NCBI GenBank assembly: GCA_029582155.1
Contig: CM055895.1
Span: 53,287,250 to 53,351,249 of the forward strand
Length of the DNA stretch: 64,000 bases
Direction of reading: 5' to 3'
Source: Panopea generosa
Lineage: Eukaryota; Mollusca; Bivalvia; Adapedonta; Hiatellidae
Below the pieces are notes generated by a model that worked only from the letters and a program-made list of their open reading frames with translations, ran no database searches and was not told the DNA's origin. A program made the position numbers and the translations under genes. Numbering within the stretch: position 1 is the first letter of the stretch; the number at the start of each line of letters is the position of its first letter. This document shows positions 22,871 to 33,228 of this stretch, piece after piece.

Positions 22871-25370
22871 CGAGGATGGTAATTAAAATGGTAGTTTTAA
22901 TAATAATGACGAGGATGGTAATGAAAATGGTAGTATTAATAATAATGACGAGGATGGTAATGATAATGATAGTAATCATGATAATGACAGGGATGGTGAT
23001 GATAATAGTAGTATTAATAATAATGACGAGGATGGTAATGATAATGATAGTAAGTATAATAATGACGGGGATGGTGATGATAATGGTAGTATTAATAATA
23101 ATGACTTGGATGATTATGATAATGGTAGTATTAATAATAATGACGAGGATGGTAGTGATAATGGTAGTATTAATAATAATGACTGAGATGATTATGATAA
23201 TGGTAGTATAAATAATAATGACGAGTATGTTAATTATAATAGTAGTCATAATAATAATGATGACGATAATGGTAGTGTTAATAATAATGACTAGGATGGT
23301 ACTGATAATGGTAGTATTAATAATAATGACTTGGATGGTAATGATAATAGTAGTACTAATAATAATGACGAAGATAATGTTAGTGACAATAATAATGACT
23401 AGGATGGTAATGCTTATGGTAGTATTAATAATAATGACTAGGATGGTAATGATAATGGTAGTAATAATAATGACGAGGATGGTAATGATAATGGTAGTAT
23501 TAATAATAATGACTTGGATGACTATGATAATGGTAGTAACAATAATAATAACTGGGATGGTAATGATAATGGTAGTATTAATAATAATGACGAGGATGGA
23601 AATGAAAATGGTAGTAATAATAATAATGACGAGTATGTTAATTATAAAACTAGTCATAATAATAATGATGAGGATAATGGTAGTGTTAATAATAATGACT
23701 AGGATGGTACTGATAATGGTAGTATTAATAATAATGACTTAGATGGTAATGATAATAGTAGTAATAATAATAATGACGAAAATAATGTTAGTGACAATAA
23801 TAATGACTAGGATGGTAATGCTTATTGTAGTATTAATAATAATGACTAGGATGGTAATGATAATGGTAGTAATAATAATGGCGAGGATGGTAATTATAAT
23901 GGTAGTTTTAATAATAATGACGAGGATGGTAATGAAAATGGTAGTACTAATGATAATGACGAGGATGGTAATGATAATGGTAGTATTAATATTAATGACT
24001 AGGATGGTAATGATAATAGAAGTAATAATAATAATGACGAAGATAATGGTAGTGACAATAATAATGACTAGGATGGTAATGCTTATGGTAGTATTAATAA
24101 TAATGACTAGGATGGTAATGATAATGTAGTAATAATAATGACGAGGATGGTAATTATAATGGTAGTTTTAATAATAATGAGGAGGATGGTAATGGAAATG
24201 GTAATAATTATGATAATGACGAGGATGGTAATGATAATGGTAATATTAATATTAATGACTAGGATGGTAATGATAATAGTAGTAATAATAATAATGACGA
24301 AGATAATGGTAGTGACAACAATAATGACTAGGATGGTAATGCTTATGGTAGTATTAATAATAATGAATAGGAAGGTTATGATAATGGTGGTAATAATAAT
24401 GACGAGGATGGTAATTATAATGGTAGTTTTAATAATAATGACGAGGATGGTAATGAAAATGGTAGTATTAATGATAATGACGAGGATTGTAATGATAATG
24501 GTAGTAATCATAATAATGACGGGGATGGTGATGATAATAGTAGTATTAGTAATAATGACGAGGATGGTAATGATAATGATAGTAAGTATAATAATGACAG
24601 GGATGGTGATGATAATGATAGTATTAATAATAATGACTTGGATGATTATGATAATGGTAGTGACAATAATAATGACTAGGATGGTAATGATAATAGTAGT
24701 ATTAATAATAATGACTAGAATGGTTATGATAATGGTAGAATTAATAATAATGACGAAGATGGTTAGGTTAATGGTAGTATTGATGATAATGGCGAGGATG
24801 GTTATGATAATGATAGTATTGATTATAATGACGAGAATGGTTATGATAATGGTAGTATGACGAGAATGGTTATGATAATGGTAGTATTAATAATAATGAC
24901 GAGGATGGTTATGATAATGGTAGTATTGATAATAATGACGAGGATGGTTATGATAATGGTAGTATTAATAATAATGACTAGGATGGGTATGATAATGGTA
25001 GTATTGATAATAATGACGAGGATGGTAAATGATAATGGTAGTATTAATAATAATGACTAGGATGGGTATGATAATGGTAGTATTAATAATAATGACGAGG
25101 ATGGTAATGACAATGGTAGTATTAATAATAATGACGAGGATGGTAATGACAATGGTAGTATTAATAATAATGACGAGGATGGTAATGATAATGGTAGTAT
25201 TAATAACAATGACGAGGGTGGTAATGATAACGGTAGTATCGATAATAAACACGAGGATGGTTATGATAATGGTAGTATTAATACTAATGATGAGGATGGT
25301 AATGATAATGGTACTAATAATAATGCCAATTTTAAAATAATAAAATATAATAATAAAAATGATAATGATA
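19861..25370. repeat. 39-bp minisatellite array (AAT/GAT-rich)
   Basis: The basic unit is 39 bp: GATGGTAATGATAATGGTAG, then TATTAATAATAATGACGAG. Shorter (36-bp) and longer (42-bp) variants and a GAGGATAATGGTAGTGAC form are interspersed. All words are built from trinucleotides, so the array probably grew from the adjoining AAT/GAT microsatellite. Thirteen codons per unit keep frames open on both strands (up to 423 codons at 21533-22804), but the predicted peptides are M/I/V or N/D/G repeats without complexity and are rejected as genes. Confidence 0.95.
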
Positions 25371-25391
25371 AGAATGCAGATACATTTATGT

Positions 25392-25392
<1 letters not shown>

Positions 25393-25431
<39 letters not shown>
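25393..25431 (+). repeat. (CAA)n microsatellite
   Basis: Thirteen uninterrupted CAA copies close the right edge of the 39-bp array. Confidence 0.95.
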
Positions 25432-25435
<4 letters not shown>

Positions 25436-26517
25436 ATTTACATAAATCTGTCCAAAGACAAATCAAATACTGATTAGTTGAAGTTTTATTAATACAAATT
25501 AAATAAATACTCAATACTGTTCTTTTTATTTGGTATACTATATTTATAAAGATGTGACACTTAATCTGAATGTATCGAATTACAATACGTAGTGCTAGTA
25601 GCCGTAATAAGTAATTATCCTACACGCGAATATAGAACACGTGACGTGTTACACATGATTTATATATGATTTGTTTATGAATTATTTGCGCGGAAACCTT
25701 GATATTTATAAGATAATTATTTATGATCTTGTATCTATATAGATGACGTCATGTCTCGCCAAATGACGTAAGTGGAACAGAACAACATGTCTGTATGACG
25801 GATGAATGTAAATCTGTTTTTGTGTAATTGTCAGCTCCAATGTCAATATGATATTTTCTTGTCACACTTTCTTTACATAAAAGCCGGAGAATATAAGTTT
25901 ATAGCTTTTTGTTGCTGCGTTTAATGCAAGATTAGTTGGTTACGGTTTGTTTTCTCTTCAAAATTAGTCTTGATATTCGTCCATTTGCGTTTCTTAGTCG
26001 TTGTTATCTTCAGCACTGTCTTTCAAAAATACATGATTTTGACACTATTTTGCCGTTGCTAATTCAGAGAGATTTAAAGTTTGGAATATATATCTATTGT
26101 TATATTTCGAAATTATATATTATAAACACAGCATAATCTCTTCTCTGTGGACTGTGTCACTAATTCAGTTGCATATTTTGTTTGCGAGCTCACACCCCAA
26201 TCCTCCCCTTAACGTTGGTGTCTAGATTCTTGCGCCCAAGTAATTAGAGCTGTGTAAACTGGTTGGGCATTTATTTTGTTGAAAATGCTTAAAAGTGTCA
26301 TATTTCTTTGCACATACGAAAACAGTGGAATATTTCCGTGAGTTCTGCCAAGTTTGTGTGACATTAGGTGTTGTTGGAGAAAGATGTAATAGTTTAAAGA
26401 TGCGTAGTGATACACTGCAATACATGCGCAGTATTGTCAAAACTGAAGGAGTGTCATCAAACTATCGAAATTGTGAAGAAGTAATCTGGTCAACCCCATG
26501 TTTTCTCTCCTGCTTGT
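25432..26517. other. single-copy stretch with promoter-like motif cluster, no supported gene
   Basis: The strand of any gene here is unknown. Short open frames occur at 25936-26136 plus, 26295-26549 plus and 26209-26440 minus. The last two overlap on opposite strands and none has a recognisable domain. The upstream half holds CRE-like and E-box-like motifs, given in the next entry. Confidence 0.45.
25636..25883 (+). promoter_or_regulatory. CRE/E-box-like motif cluster, possible promoter
   Basis: AACACGTGACGTGTT at 25636-25650 contains a CACGTG E-box and has perfect 7-nt arms. A consensus CRE TGACGTCA lies at 25744-25751 and a second TGACGTA at 25764-25770. A TATA-like CATAAAAG follows at 25876-25883. 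Such words occur by chance, so regulatory function is only a hypothesis. Confidence 0.25.
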
Positions 26518-27409
26518 ATTGGTCAACAGACGACTATCTGTGGAAATAAGACACGTTCAGAAACATTGGTGATGCGTTCATTGTTCAAGAAGTGCATTTA
26601 TGCGCAAAACAGTACAATACTATATATGAATTCACAAACTAGTATACTATTTGTGATACTGTATACTGTAATATACCTAAAGCAATTCTAATGTAAGCCA
26701 ATACTATATATGAATTAACAAACAAGTACATACTGTTATATACCTTAAGCAATAATAATGTAAGCCAATACTATATATGAAATCACAAACCAGTACATAC
26801 TGTTATATACTTTAAGCAATTCTAATATAAACCAATACTATATATAAATTCACAAACTAGTACATACTGTTATATGCCTTAAACAATTCTAATGTAAGCC
26901 AATACTATATATGAATTCACAAACTAGTACCTACTGTTATATACCTTAAGCAATAATAATGTAGGCCAATACTATATATGAATTCACAAACAAGTAAATA
27001 CTGTTATATGCCTTAAACAATTCTAATGTAAGCCAATACTATATATGAATTCATAAACTAGTACATACTGTTATATACCTTAAGCAATTCTAATGTAAGC
27101 CAATACTATATATGAATTCACAAACTAGTACATACTGTTATATACCTTAAGCAATAATAATGTAAGCCAATACTATATATGAATTCATAAACTAGTACAT
27201 ACTGTTATATGCCTTAAGAAATTCTAATGTAAGCCAATACTATATATGAATTCACAAACTAGTACATACTGTTATATACTTTAAGCAATAATAATGTAAG
27301 CCAATATTATATTGGTCAACAGACGACTATCTGTGGTAATAAGACACGTTCAGAAACATTGGTGATGCGTTCAGTGTTCAAGAAGTGCATTTATGCGCAG
27401 AACAGTACA
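26518..27409. repeat. 67-bp array bracketed by about 99-bp direct repeats
   Basis: 26518-26616 and 27311-27409 are near-identical (ATTGGTCAACAGACGACTAT at the start, GAAGTGCATTTATGCGCA near the end), offset 793 bp. Only a few substitutions separate them. About ten 67-bp units lie between them. The arrangement suggests that a duplicated segment came to enclose an expanding array, or that the array and its flank were copied together. Confidence 0.92.
26617..27310. repeat. 67-bp satellite, block 1
   Basis: The unit contains GTAAGCCAATACTATATATG, AATTCACAAACTAGTACATA and CTGTTATATACCTTAAGCAA, with a GAATTC site in most copies. AATTCTAATG and AATAATAATG versions alternate in an approximately every-third-unit pattern. 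Outer copies are more diverged. The same family forms 31141-32590. Confidence 0.95.
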
Positions 27410-28168
27410 AAATGAGTGAAATAGTGAAATAGTAGAAGCGGTCCGAGATTCATACAACTGCACTTGGTAGACACACTGATTATATTGACTGCGTGCCGAA
27501 CTATATTAGAAGATAATATTTATTTTAGCCAAAGAAATGCGTAAGATCTAAGAACGTATTTTAACATATATTTAAATACACCTATATACATAGATAATTC
27601 ACTAAAGCATTTTTGTACGTACTTAGCTACTTCAAATTTAAATATGCGAAAAGTGATCATGATTTTAGACTGATTTCTGTACAAATGCATATGGTTTTTA
27701 CTGACATACGAGTGGGTGAATAATAAATAGTAACCAGTCAAAATAAGTTTTTTACATATTTTAGCACAAACCAGCCCAGGTTTGATTTCTACCACTTTGT
27801 CTTATGACCGCCAAATTTCCTGTTATTTTTTAAGTTGTTTGACTTGTTATTTTTCTTTTGATAAGAAGACATTCCCTATCAGTATGTTATATAGTGGTCT
27901 TGTTTAATATTTATACGTACAGATGTTATTGTAAGGGATAGGGGGTTAAACACAATTTTATTTCGAACAGCTGCACAGTCAATGATAGCTGTGGCTGAGT
28001 TAATGTCAGTCGGTGGACTATGTTTGGCCAATCATGCTCAATATATCATACTCGTACGTATAATTCGGTACTATTTGTTTCTGAAAATCGGTATTTGTAA
28101 CACAAACTAGTATTTCTTACTTAACTAAAAAACACGCGAAGTTGTTCTTGTTCGACCATAACCATCAA
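27410..28168. other. single-copy stretch, no supported gene
   Basis: AT-rich DNA. A 91-codon minus-strand open frame at 27520-27795 encodes a basic, aromatic-rich peptide with no motif I recognise, and coding status is doubtful. Confidence 0.5.
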
Positions 28169-28190
28169 CGTCGCCGTCGTCGTCGTCGTC

Positions 28191-28254
<64 letters not shown>

Positions 28255-28295
28255 CATTATTATTATTATTAATGATAATTATAATAATAATAATA
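28169..28295. repeat. (CGT)n-(AAT)n-(ATT)n compound microsatellite
   Basis: A short CGT/CCGT run (about 28169-28190) passes into about 15 AAT copies. These switch at 28237 to ATT copies, producing a self-complementary centre able to extrude as a cruciform. Imperfect AAT follows to 28295. Confidence 0.95.
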
Positions 28296-29010
28296 ATGAT
28301 AATAGTCACTGGAATGCGCACTATGCGTTATTATATAAGTAATACAGTTTTTAATTAACGAAATAACTCACCGGCTCTCCAAATACATAGTTTCAAAGTT
28401 AAGTAAGTAGGTCAGAAAAACACGTTATTTTTAATCATTTATTTTTATTTCAACGTATAATTTAAAAAAAAAAAAAAAATTAAACAAATAAAAAAAATGT
28501 TTTGTCACATACTGTTTCTTTTTCTGTTTGTTATCTTTTTTGTCTGAGTTCGCGTTTTGTTTAGCGCTAATCTTCTGTATGAACCCTGACCTCGTGTCAT
28601 TATGCTGATGTCATTTTAATCCAAATGTAAAGAAGTCGCATATCTAGTAAAAATGTTGACTGATGAGCACGCGAGTTATTCTTATCTTTTAAAAACGTTT
28701 TTATATCATTTTTATACGTGTTTCTAATATTAAACTTCCCATGAGTTTGGAGTAGAGCGATGTTTCTCAAACTGTTCAGCGTGCACGTGATGACAGACGC
28801 TATGATGTATGGGGCCACTATTCCCTAGGGCTCAGTGGTTACATATCACAGATGGTGTTTCTCTCTCTCATGTAGAATCCATCTTCTGCAAGGATTAATT
28901 TTGGTATAATATACAGGATGGATTCCGCATGCTGTACTTTAACGTATGTCTGTCTCCTATACATTGTCATGTCTACACATGTAGTAGATTTTTAATAGTG
29001 ATACATGCTA
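28296..29010. other. single-copy stretch, no supported gene
   Basis: Contains an A-run at about 28464-28479 and otherwise ordinary AT-rich DNA. The 72-codon minus frame at 28600-28818 is unrecognised. Confidence 0.5.
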
Positions 29011-29445
29011 AACCGTAGCGGTAGTCTAGAGGTAGAACGTCCTCCTCGCATGAGGAAGGTCGCGGGTTCGATCCTCGGCCGGGTCTTACCAAATATCTTT
29101 TTAAATGGTACTAGAAGATGCCTCGCTCGGTGTTAAACATTTAGAGGATAGTTCTAGGTCTGGCGGCTCGATGTCCCTATAATGTGACTAGATGGCGTAT
29201 GATACTATGTGTCTACGGCATGTGACTGGATGGCGTATGATACTATGTGTCTGCGGCATGTGTCTGGATAGCGTATGATACTATGTGTCTGCGGCATGTG
29301 ACTGGATGGGGTATGATACTATGTGTCTACAGCATGATACTCCAGTGTAGCAGCGCTCACAATACTGTCTCAAGTAGACACCGTTGCGATTTGACTGAAC
29401 AATTGTCGAAAGCGACGCTAAACACCAAACAACATCGATCCACGC
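29011..29445 (+). mobile_element. tRNA-derived SINE (molluscan type) with internal 38-bp amplification
   Basis: The head is tRNA-Ala-like. It has an A-box-like TCTAGAGGTAGAAC, an anticodon stem TCCTC/GAGGA (29040-29044 and 29052-29056) around loop CTCGCAT with anticodon CGC, and a perfect B-box GGTTCGATCC at 29065-29074. The acceptor arms do not pair, so it is not a functional tRNA gene. The body continues with CTCGCTCGGTGTTAAAC and then a 38-bp segment repeated four times (29187-29336). It ends with TGATACTCCAGTGTAGCAGC and AAAGCGACGCTAAACACC. The last word resembles the conserved 3' part of widespread animal SINE superfamilies such as V-SINE/MetaSINE types. The exact family was not resolved. 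SINEs are non-autonomous Pol III retroposons that rely on a partner LINE. Confidence 0.75.
29187..29336 (+). repeat. 38-bp tandem repeat x4 inside the SINE
   Basis: TGTGACTGGATGGCGTATGA followed by TACTATGTGTCTGCGGCA recurs four times at 38-bp spacing with a few differences (ACTAGA, TCTGGATAG, GGGGTA, ACAGCA). It lies between the tRNA-like head and the conserved tail. Confidence 0.95.
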
Positions 29446-29446
29446 G

Positions 29447-29876
29447 CACTATATATAATATAATATAATATGGTGTGGTGTGGTGTGGTGTGGTGTGGTG
29501 TGGTGTGGTGTGGTGTGGTGTGGTGTGGTGTGGTGTGGTGTGGTAAGAATAGAATAGAATAGAATAGAATAGAAATAGAATAGAATAGAATAGAATAGAA
29601 TATAATAGAATAGAATAGAATACAATACAATACAATACAATACAATACAATACAATACAATACAATACAATACAATGCAATGCAATGCAATGCAATGCAA
29701 TGCAATGCAATGCAATGCAAGTCAATACAATACAATACAATACAATACAATACAATACAATACAATACAATACAATACAATACAATACAGTACAGTACAA
29801 TACAATATAAATATAAATATAAATACAAATACAAATACAAATACAAATACAAATACAAATACAATATAATATGATA
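29447..29876. repeat. pentanucleotide mosaic microsatellite
   Basis: Consecutive blocks are TAATA (29455-29470), TGGTG (29471-29544), AGAAT (29546-29620), ACAAT (29622-29674), GCAAT (29677-29720) and ACAAT with two ACAGT copies (29727-29805). Hexameric ATAAAT then ACAAAT follows (29806-29862). It directly follows the SINE tail. The open frames on both strands here are repeat artefacts. Confidence 0.97.
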
Positions 29877-29950
29877 TATACTATTGAATAGCCTGTCTTT
29901 TTCTTTTAATAGACACGCTCCTTAAATGCGACACATTTAACAGCACTAGG

Positions 29951-29984
29951 GTATTCATCAACCTTCCTTACGAATATTCTTAGG
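29951..29984. repeat. second copy of the TATTCAYCAACC palindromic motif
   Basis: TATTCATCAACCTTCC then GAATATTCTTAGG matches 14991-15024 in order. Here the palindrome is partly lost. It is joined directly to the AACAG repeats that end the adjacent LINE. Confidence 0.5.
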
Positions 29985-30083
29985 AACAGAACAGAACAGA
30001 ACATATATTTTATTTGACTTATACATAGTACATCGTCATAACTATACATTTGTTAACAAATATATTTAGATCATGTCACGTGG

Positions 30084-30085
<2 letters not shown>

Positions 30086-30141
<56 letters not shown>
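30086..30141 (+). repeat. (CA)n microsatellite
   Basis: About 28 uninterrupted CA dinucleotides inside the LINE copy 1 3' UTR. Confidence 0.98.
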
Positions 30142-30143
<2 letters not shown>

Positions 30144-30802
30144 GAATCCTTAACTGGATCCTACTCATATAAAGCTATCACTTCATGTATGTAAATTTGT
30201 CCACACTGTTCAGTTATGTTGCATGTAATTCCATAGTATATAAGTCATGGTCGACACCAAATTTATTGGTTTGGCAGAGGCCTTGATATTGTATCTATGG
30301 TTTGCATTGTAGCTAGGCGCACTCGCCGTAGTCTGGTCTGTACATTTATGTCTTGGTTATTCACAAATAATTATCTCCATATATATATCATGCATTGTGA
30401 ATGAGCTTCTGAAAAGATCCCAAAAATCGTAAATTCCGTTGTTGTGAATTTAATTATCTCCCTTTATCAAATTAAATTTATATGAATTCACTGTATCTAT
30501 ATGATCAAACAGGTTTATAAATCTGTCCTTAATATAGCATGTGAGTTGTCATGAATCCTTAACTGGATCCTACTCATATAAAGCTATCACTTCATGTATG
30601 TAAATTTGTCCACCCTGTCCATATGTGTTGCATGTAATTCCATAGTATATAAGTCATGGTCGACACCAAATTTATTGGTTTGGCAGAGGCCTTGATATTG
30701 CATCTATGGTTTGCATTGTAGCTAGGCGCACTCGCCGTAGTCTGGTCTGTACATTTATGTCTTGGTTATTCGCAAATAATTATCTCCATATGTATATATA
30801 TA
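30144..30802. repeat. 250-bp direct duplication within the LINE 3' UTR
   Basis: 30144-30390 and 30553-30802 (offset 409 bp) are about 95% alike. Both contain GAATCCTTAACTGGATCC, CATGGTCGACACCAAATTTA, GGCAGAGGCCTTGATATTG and CTAGGCGCACTCGCCGTAG. About 160 bp of different sequence separates them. Confidence 0.95.
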
Positions 30803-30850
30803 GCAGTGTTGGAATGCTGAAATTCAATGAGAATTTCAACTTTCAACATT

Positions 30851-31138
30851 TCAACATGTCAAAGACAATCTAATAGATAAAGCACATTTTATATACTTTG
30901 CTAGGTTAAAAAGAGTATTTCTATTATCTGACTGTAATAATTCTATGAATCGAAACATACTAGGTCTCTGAAAAAAAAAATTGCCTATATATTGTTGTCT
31001 TAGATCTAAATAGCAGGGACATATAAAAATAAAATGAAATTCATCTTCTAAATCCTGCAAAAAACAATATAGACAGAAGCGTTCATTTCTAGGAGTTCTA
31101 TTTCTCGCAAAACGTCCTGTTTGTATTCTTAATGAATG
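30851..31138 (-). pseudogene. LINE ORF2 C-terminal remnant, copy 1
   Basis: The frame is open from 31150 to the stop at 30851. Its first usable methionine is internal (31060), which shows that the reading frame enters from truncated upstream sequence. The order is the L-R-I-Q-T-G-R motif, then R-T-P-R-N-E-R, then the CCHC knuckle (CLYC...H...C), then QRPSMFRFIELLQ, then NLAKYIKCALSIR and the stop. This matches the final roughly 95 residues of non-LTR retrotransposon reverse transcriptases, so the C-terminus is intact while the polymerase domain is absent. Confidence 0.85.
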
Positions 31139-31140
31139 CC

Positions 31141-32590
31141 ATAAGCAATTCTAATGTAAGCCAATACTATATATGAATTCATATATAGTACATACTGTTA
31201 TATACCTTAAGCAATTCTAATGTAAGCCAATACTATATGTGAATTCACTAAATAGTACATACTGTTATGTACCTTAAGCAATTCTAATGTAAGCCAATAC
31301 TATATATGAATTCATTAACTAGTACATACTGTTATATACATTAAGCAATTCTAATGTAAGCCAATTCTATATATGAATTCACAAATAGTACATACTTTTA
31401 TATACCTTAAACGATTCTAATGTAAGCCAATACTATATATGAATTCACAAACTAGTACATACTGTTATATATATTAAGCAATTCTAATGTAAGCCAATAC
31501 TATATATGAATTCACTAACTACTACAAACTGTTATATACCTTAAGTAATTCTAATGTAAACCAATACTATATATGAATTCACAAACTAGTACATACTGTT
31601 ATATACCTTAATTAATCGATACATTAAGCAATTCTGATGTAAGCCAATACTACATATGAATTCACTTACTAGTACAAACTGTTATATACCTTAAGCAATT
31701 CTAATGTAAGCCAATACTATATATGAATTCACAAACTAGAACATACTGTTATGTACCTTAGGCAATTCTAATGTAAGCAAATACTATATATGAATTCACT
31801 AACTAGTACAAACTGTTATGTACCTTAAGCAATTCTAATGTAAGCCAATACTATATATGAATTCACAAACTAGAACATACTGTTATGTACCTTAGGCAAT
31901 ATAATGTAAGCCAATACTATATATGAATTCACTAACTAGTACAAACTGTTATATACTTTAAGTGATTCTAATGTAAGCCAATACTATATATGAATTCACA
32001 ATCTAGTACATACTGTTATATACCTTAAGCAATTCTAATGTAAGCCAATACTATATATGAATTCACTAACTAGTACAAACTGTTATATACCTTGAGCAAT
32101 TCTAATGTAAGCCAATACTATATATGAATTCACAAACTTGTACATACTGTTATATACATTAAGCAATTCTAATGTAAGCCAATACTATATATGAATTCAC
32201 AAACTAGTACATACTGTTATATACCTTAAGTTATTCTAATGTAAGCCATTACTATATATGAATTCACAAACTAGTACATACTGTTATATCCATAAAGCAA
32301 TTCTAATGTAAGCCAATACTATATATGAATTCACAAACTAGTACATACTGTTATATACTTTTCGTAATTCTAATGTAAACCAATACTATATATGAATTCA
32401 TAAACTAGTACATACTGTTATATATATTAAGCAATTCTTATGTAAGCCAGTACTTTATATGAATTCACAATCTAGTACATACTGTTATGTACCTTAAGCA
32501 ATTCAAATGTAAGCCAATAAATTCACTAACTAGTACATACTGTTATATACATTAAGTTATTCTAATGTAAGCCAATATTTATACTTTATA
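31141..32590. repeat. 67-bp satellite, block 2
   Basis: About 21 units of the 67-bp family already seen at 26617-27310. The core words are GTAAGCCAATACTATATATG, GAATTCAC and CATACTGTTATATACCTTAA. Between 31508 and 32150 two unit types alternate strictly, giving a 134-bp dimer. An insertion carrying TTAATTAATCGATACA interrupts near 31610. The right edge runs into AT-rich DNA and a CT microsatellite. Confidence 0.97.
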
Positions 32591-32617
32591 CTTCTTTCTT
32601 CTTTTTTATCAGCTTTT

Positions 32618-32620
<3 letters not shown>

Positions 32621-32651
<31 letters not shown>
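32621..32651 (+). repeat. (CT)n microsatellite
   Basis: About 15 CT copies just to the right of the 67-bp array. Confidence 0.95.
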
Positions 32652-32653
<2 letters not shown>

Positions 32654-32782
32654 CTGTTACATACTGTAAATTTATTACGTGTAGGGGGAGGCCAAATTCC
32701 ATTAAAAATATTTGAAATAAAATATGTTTAAACTAAAACTAATATAATTATGATACTTTTTTAACATTTAACTCTAATATAA

Positions 32783-33228
32783 ACAGAACGGAACAGAACA
32801 TATATTTTATTAGGATTTATACAAAGTACATCATCATACTATATACAATATACAATCAATATGAACATATAATCACTTAGCAGCAATGATTAAATTCATT
32901 AGAGTATATAACAAAATATTTAATGAATGTTTATAAATGAAATGAGGATGAACACTATGCTTAAACAGTTAGCACTGTTTTTTCTAATTTCTAATGCCTC
33001 TTTTATATATCTTGAATTATTATATAACATGGTTTTATCATGTTAATTAAGTAACTCTAAAAATTTGAACACAGACGGTCTTTGATAGTTATACTTTTTT
33101 CAAATACTGTTTTTGTAAATTATTAAAACAGGGACATATACATAAGAAATGAAACTCATCTACTATATCCCTTGAATTGCAACATAAACAATATCTCTTT
33201 TTTTTAATTCTATTTCTGTCATATTTGA
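32783..33228 (-). mobile_element. 5'-truncated LINE, copy 2 (same family as copy 1)
   Basis: On the minus strand the coding remnant (about 33225-32960) gives RNRIKKKRYCLCC, then DEFHFLCICPCF, then, after a frameshift at 33095, YQRPSVFKFLELLN, a stop, and RYIKEALEIRKN. Order and the C-x2-C-x9-H-x4-C spacing are the same as in copy 1. The 3' end, ATATATGTTCTGTTCCGTTC at 32785-32804, matches the copy 1 tail, and about 60 bp of 3' UTR aligns. The 3' UTR is short (about 175 bp) and lacks the CA run and the duplication. It sits inside the 67-bp satellite territory and is more decayed than copy 1. Confidence 0.8.

Larger units (their letters stand above)
29983..31140 (-). mobile_element. 5'-truncated non-LTR retrotransposon (LINE), copy 1
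   Basis: Read on the minus strand, the element starts at about 31140 in the C-terminal coding part of a reverse-transcriptase polyprotein and ends in the 3' tail (GTTCT)n at 29983-30002. The coding remnant (31138-30851) contains HSLRIQTGRF, RNRTPRNERFCLYC and DEFHFIFICPCY, the last residues of many jockey/CR1-like LINE ORF2 proteins. The cysteines and histidine form C-x2-C-x9-H-x4-C. The 3' UTR is unusually long because it carries a (CA)n run and a 250-bp direct duplication. The 5' truncation lies exactly at the border of the 67-bp array. The family was not resolved. Confidence 0.85.

Noticed and set aside
29011-29085. Functional tRNA-Ala(CGC) gene
   Set aside because: The anticodon arm and B-box are good, but the acceptor stem does not pair, the T stem has a mismatch, and the sequence continues as a SINE body.
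29357-29874. Frames rich in CIVLY or QYNTI repeats
   Set aside because: Pentanucleotide microsatellite read in rotating frames.
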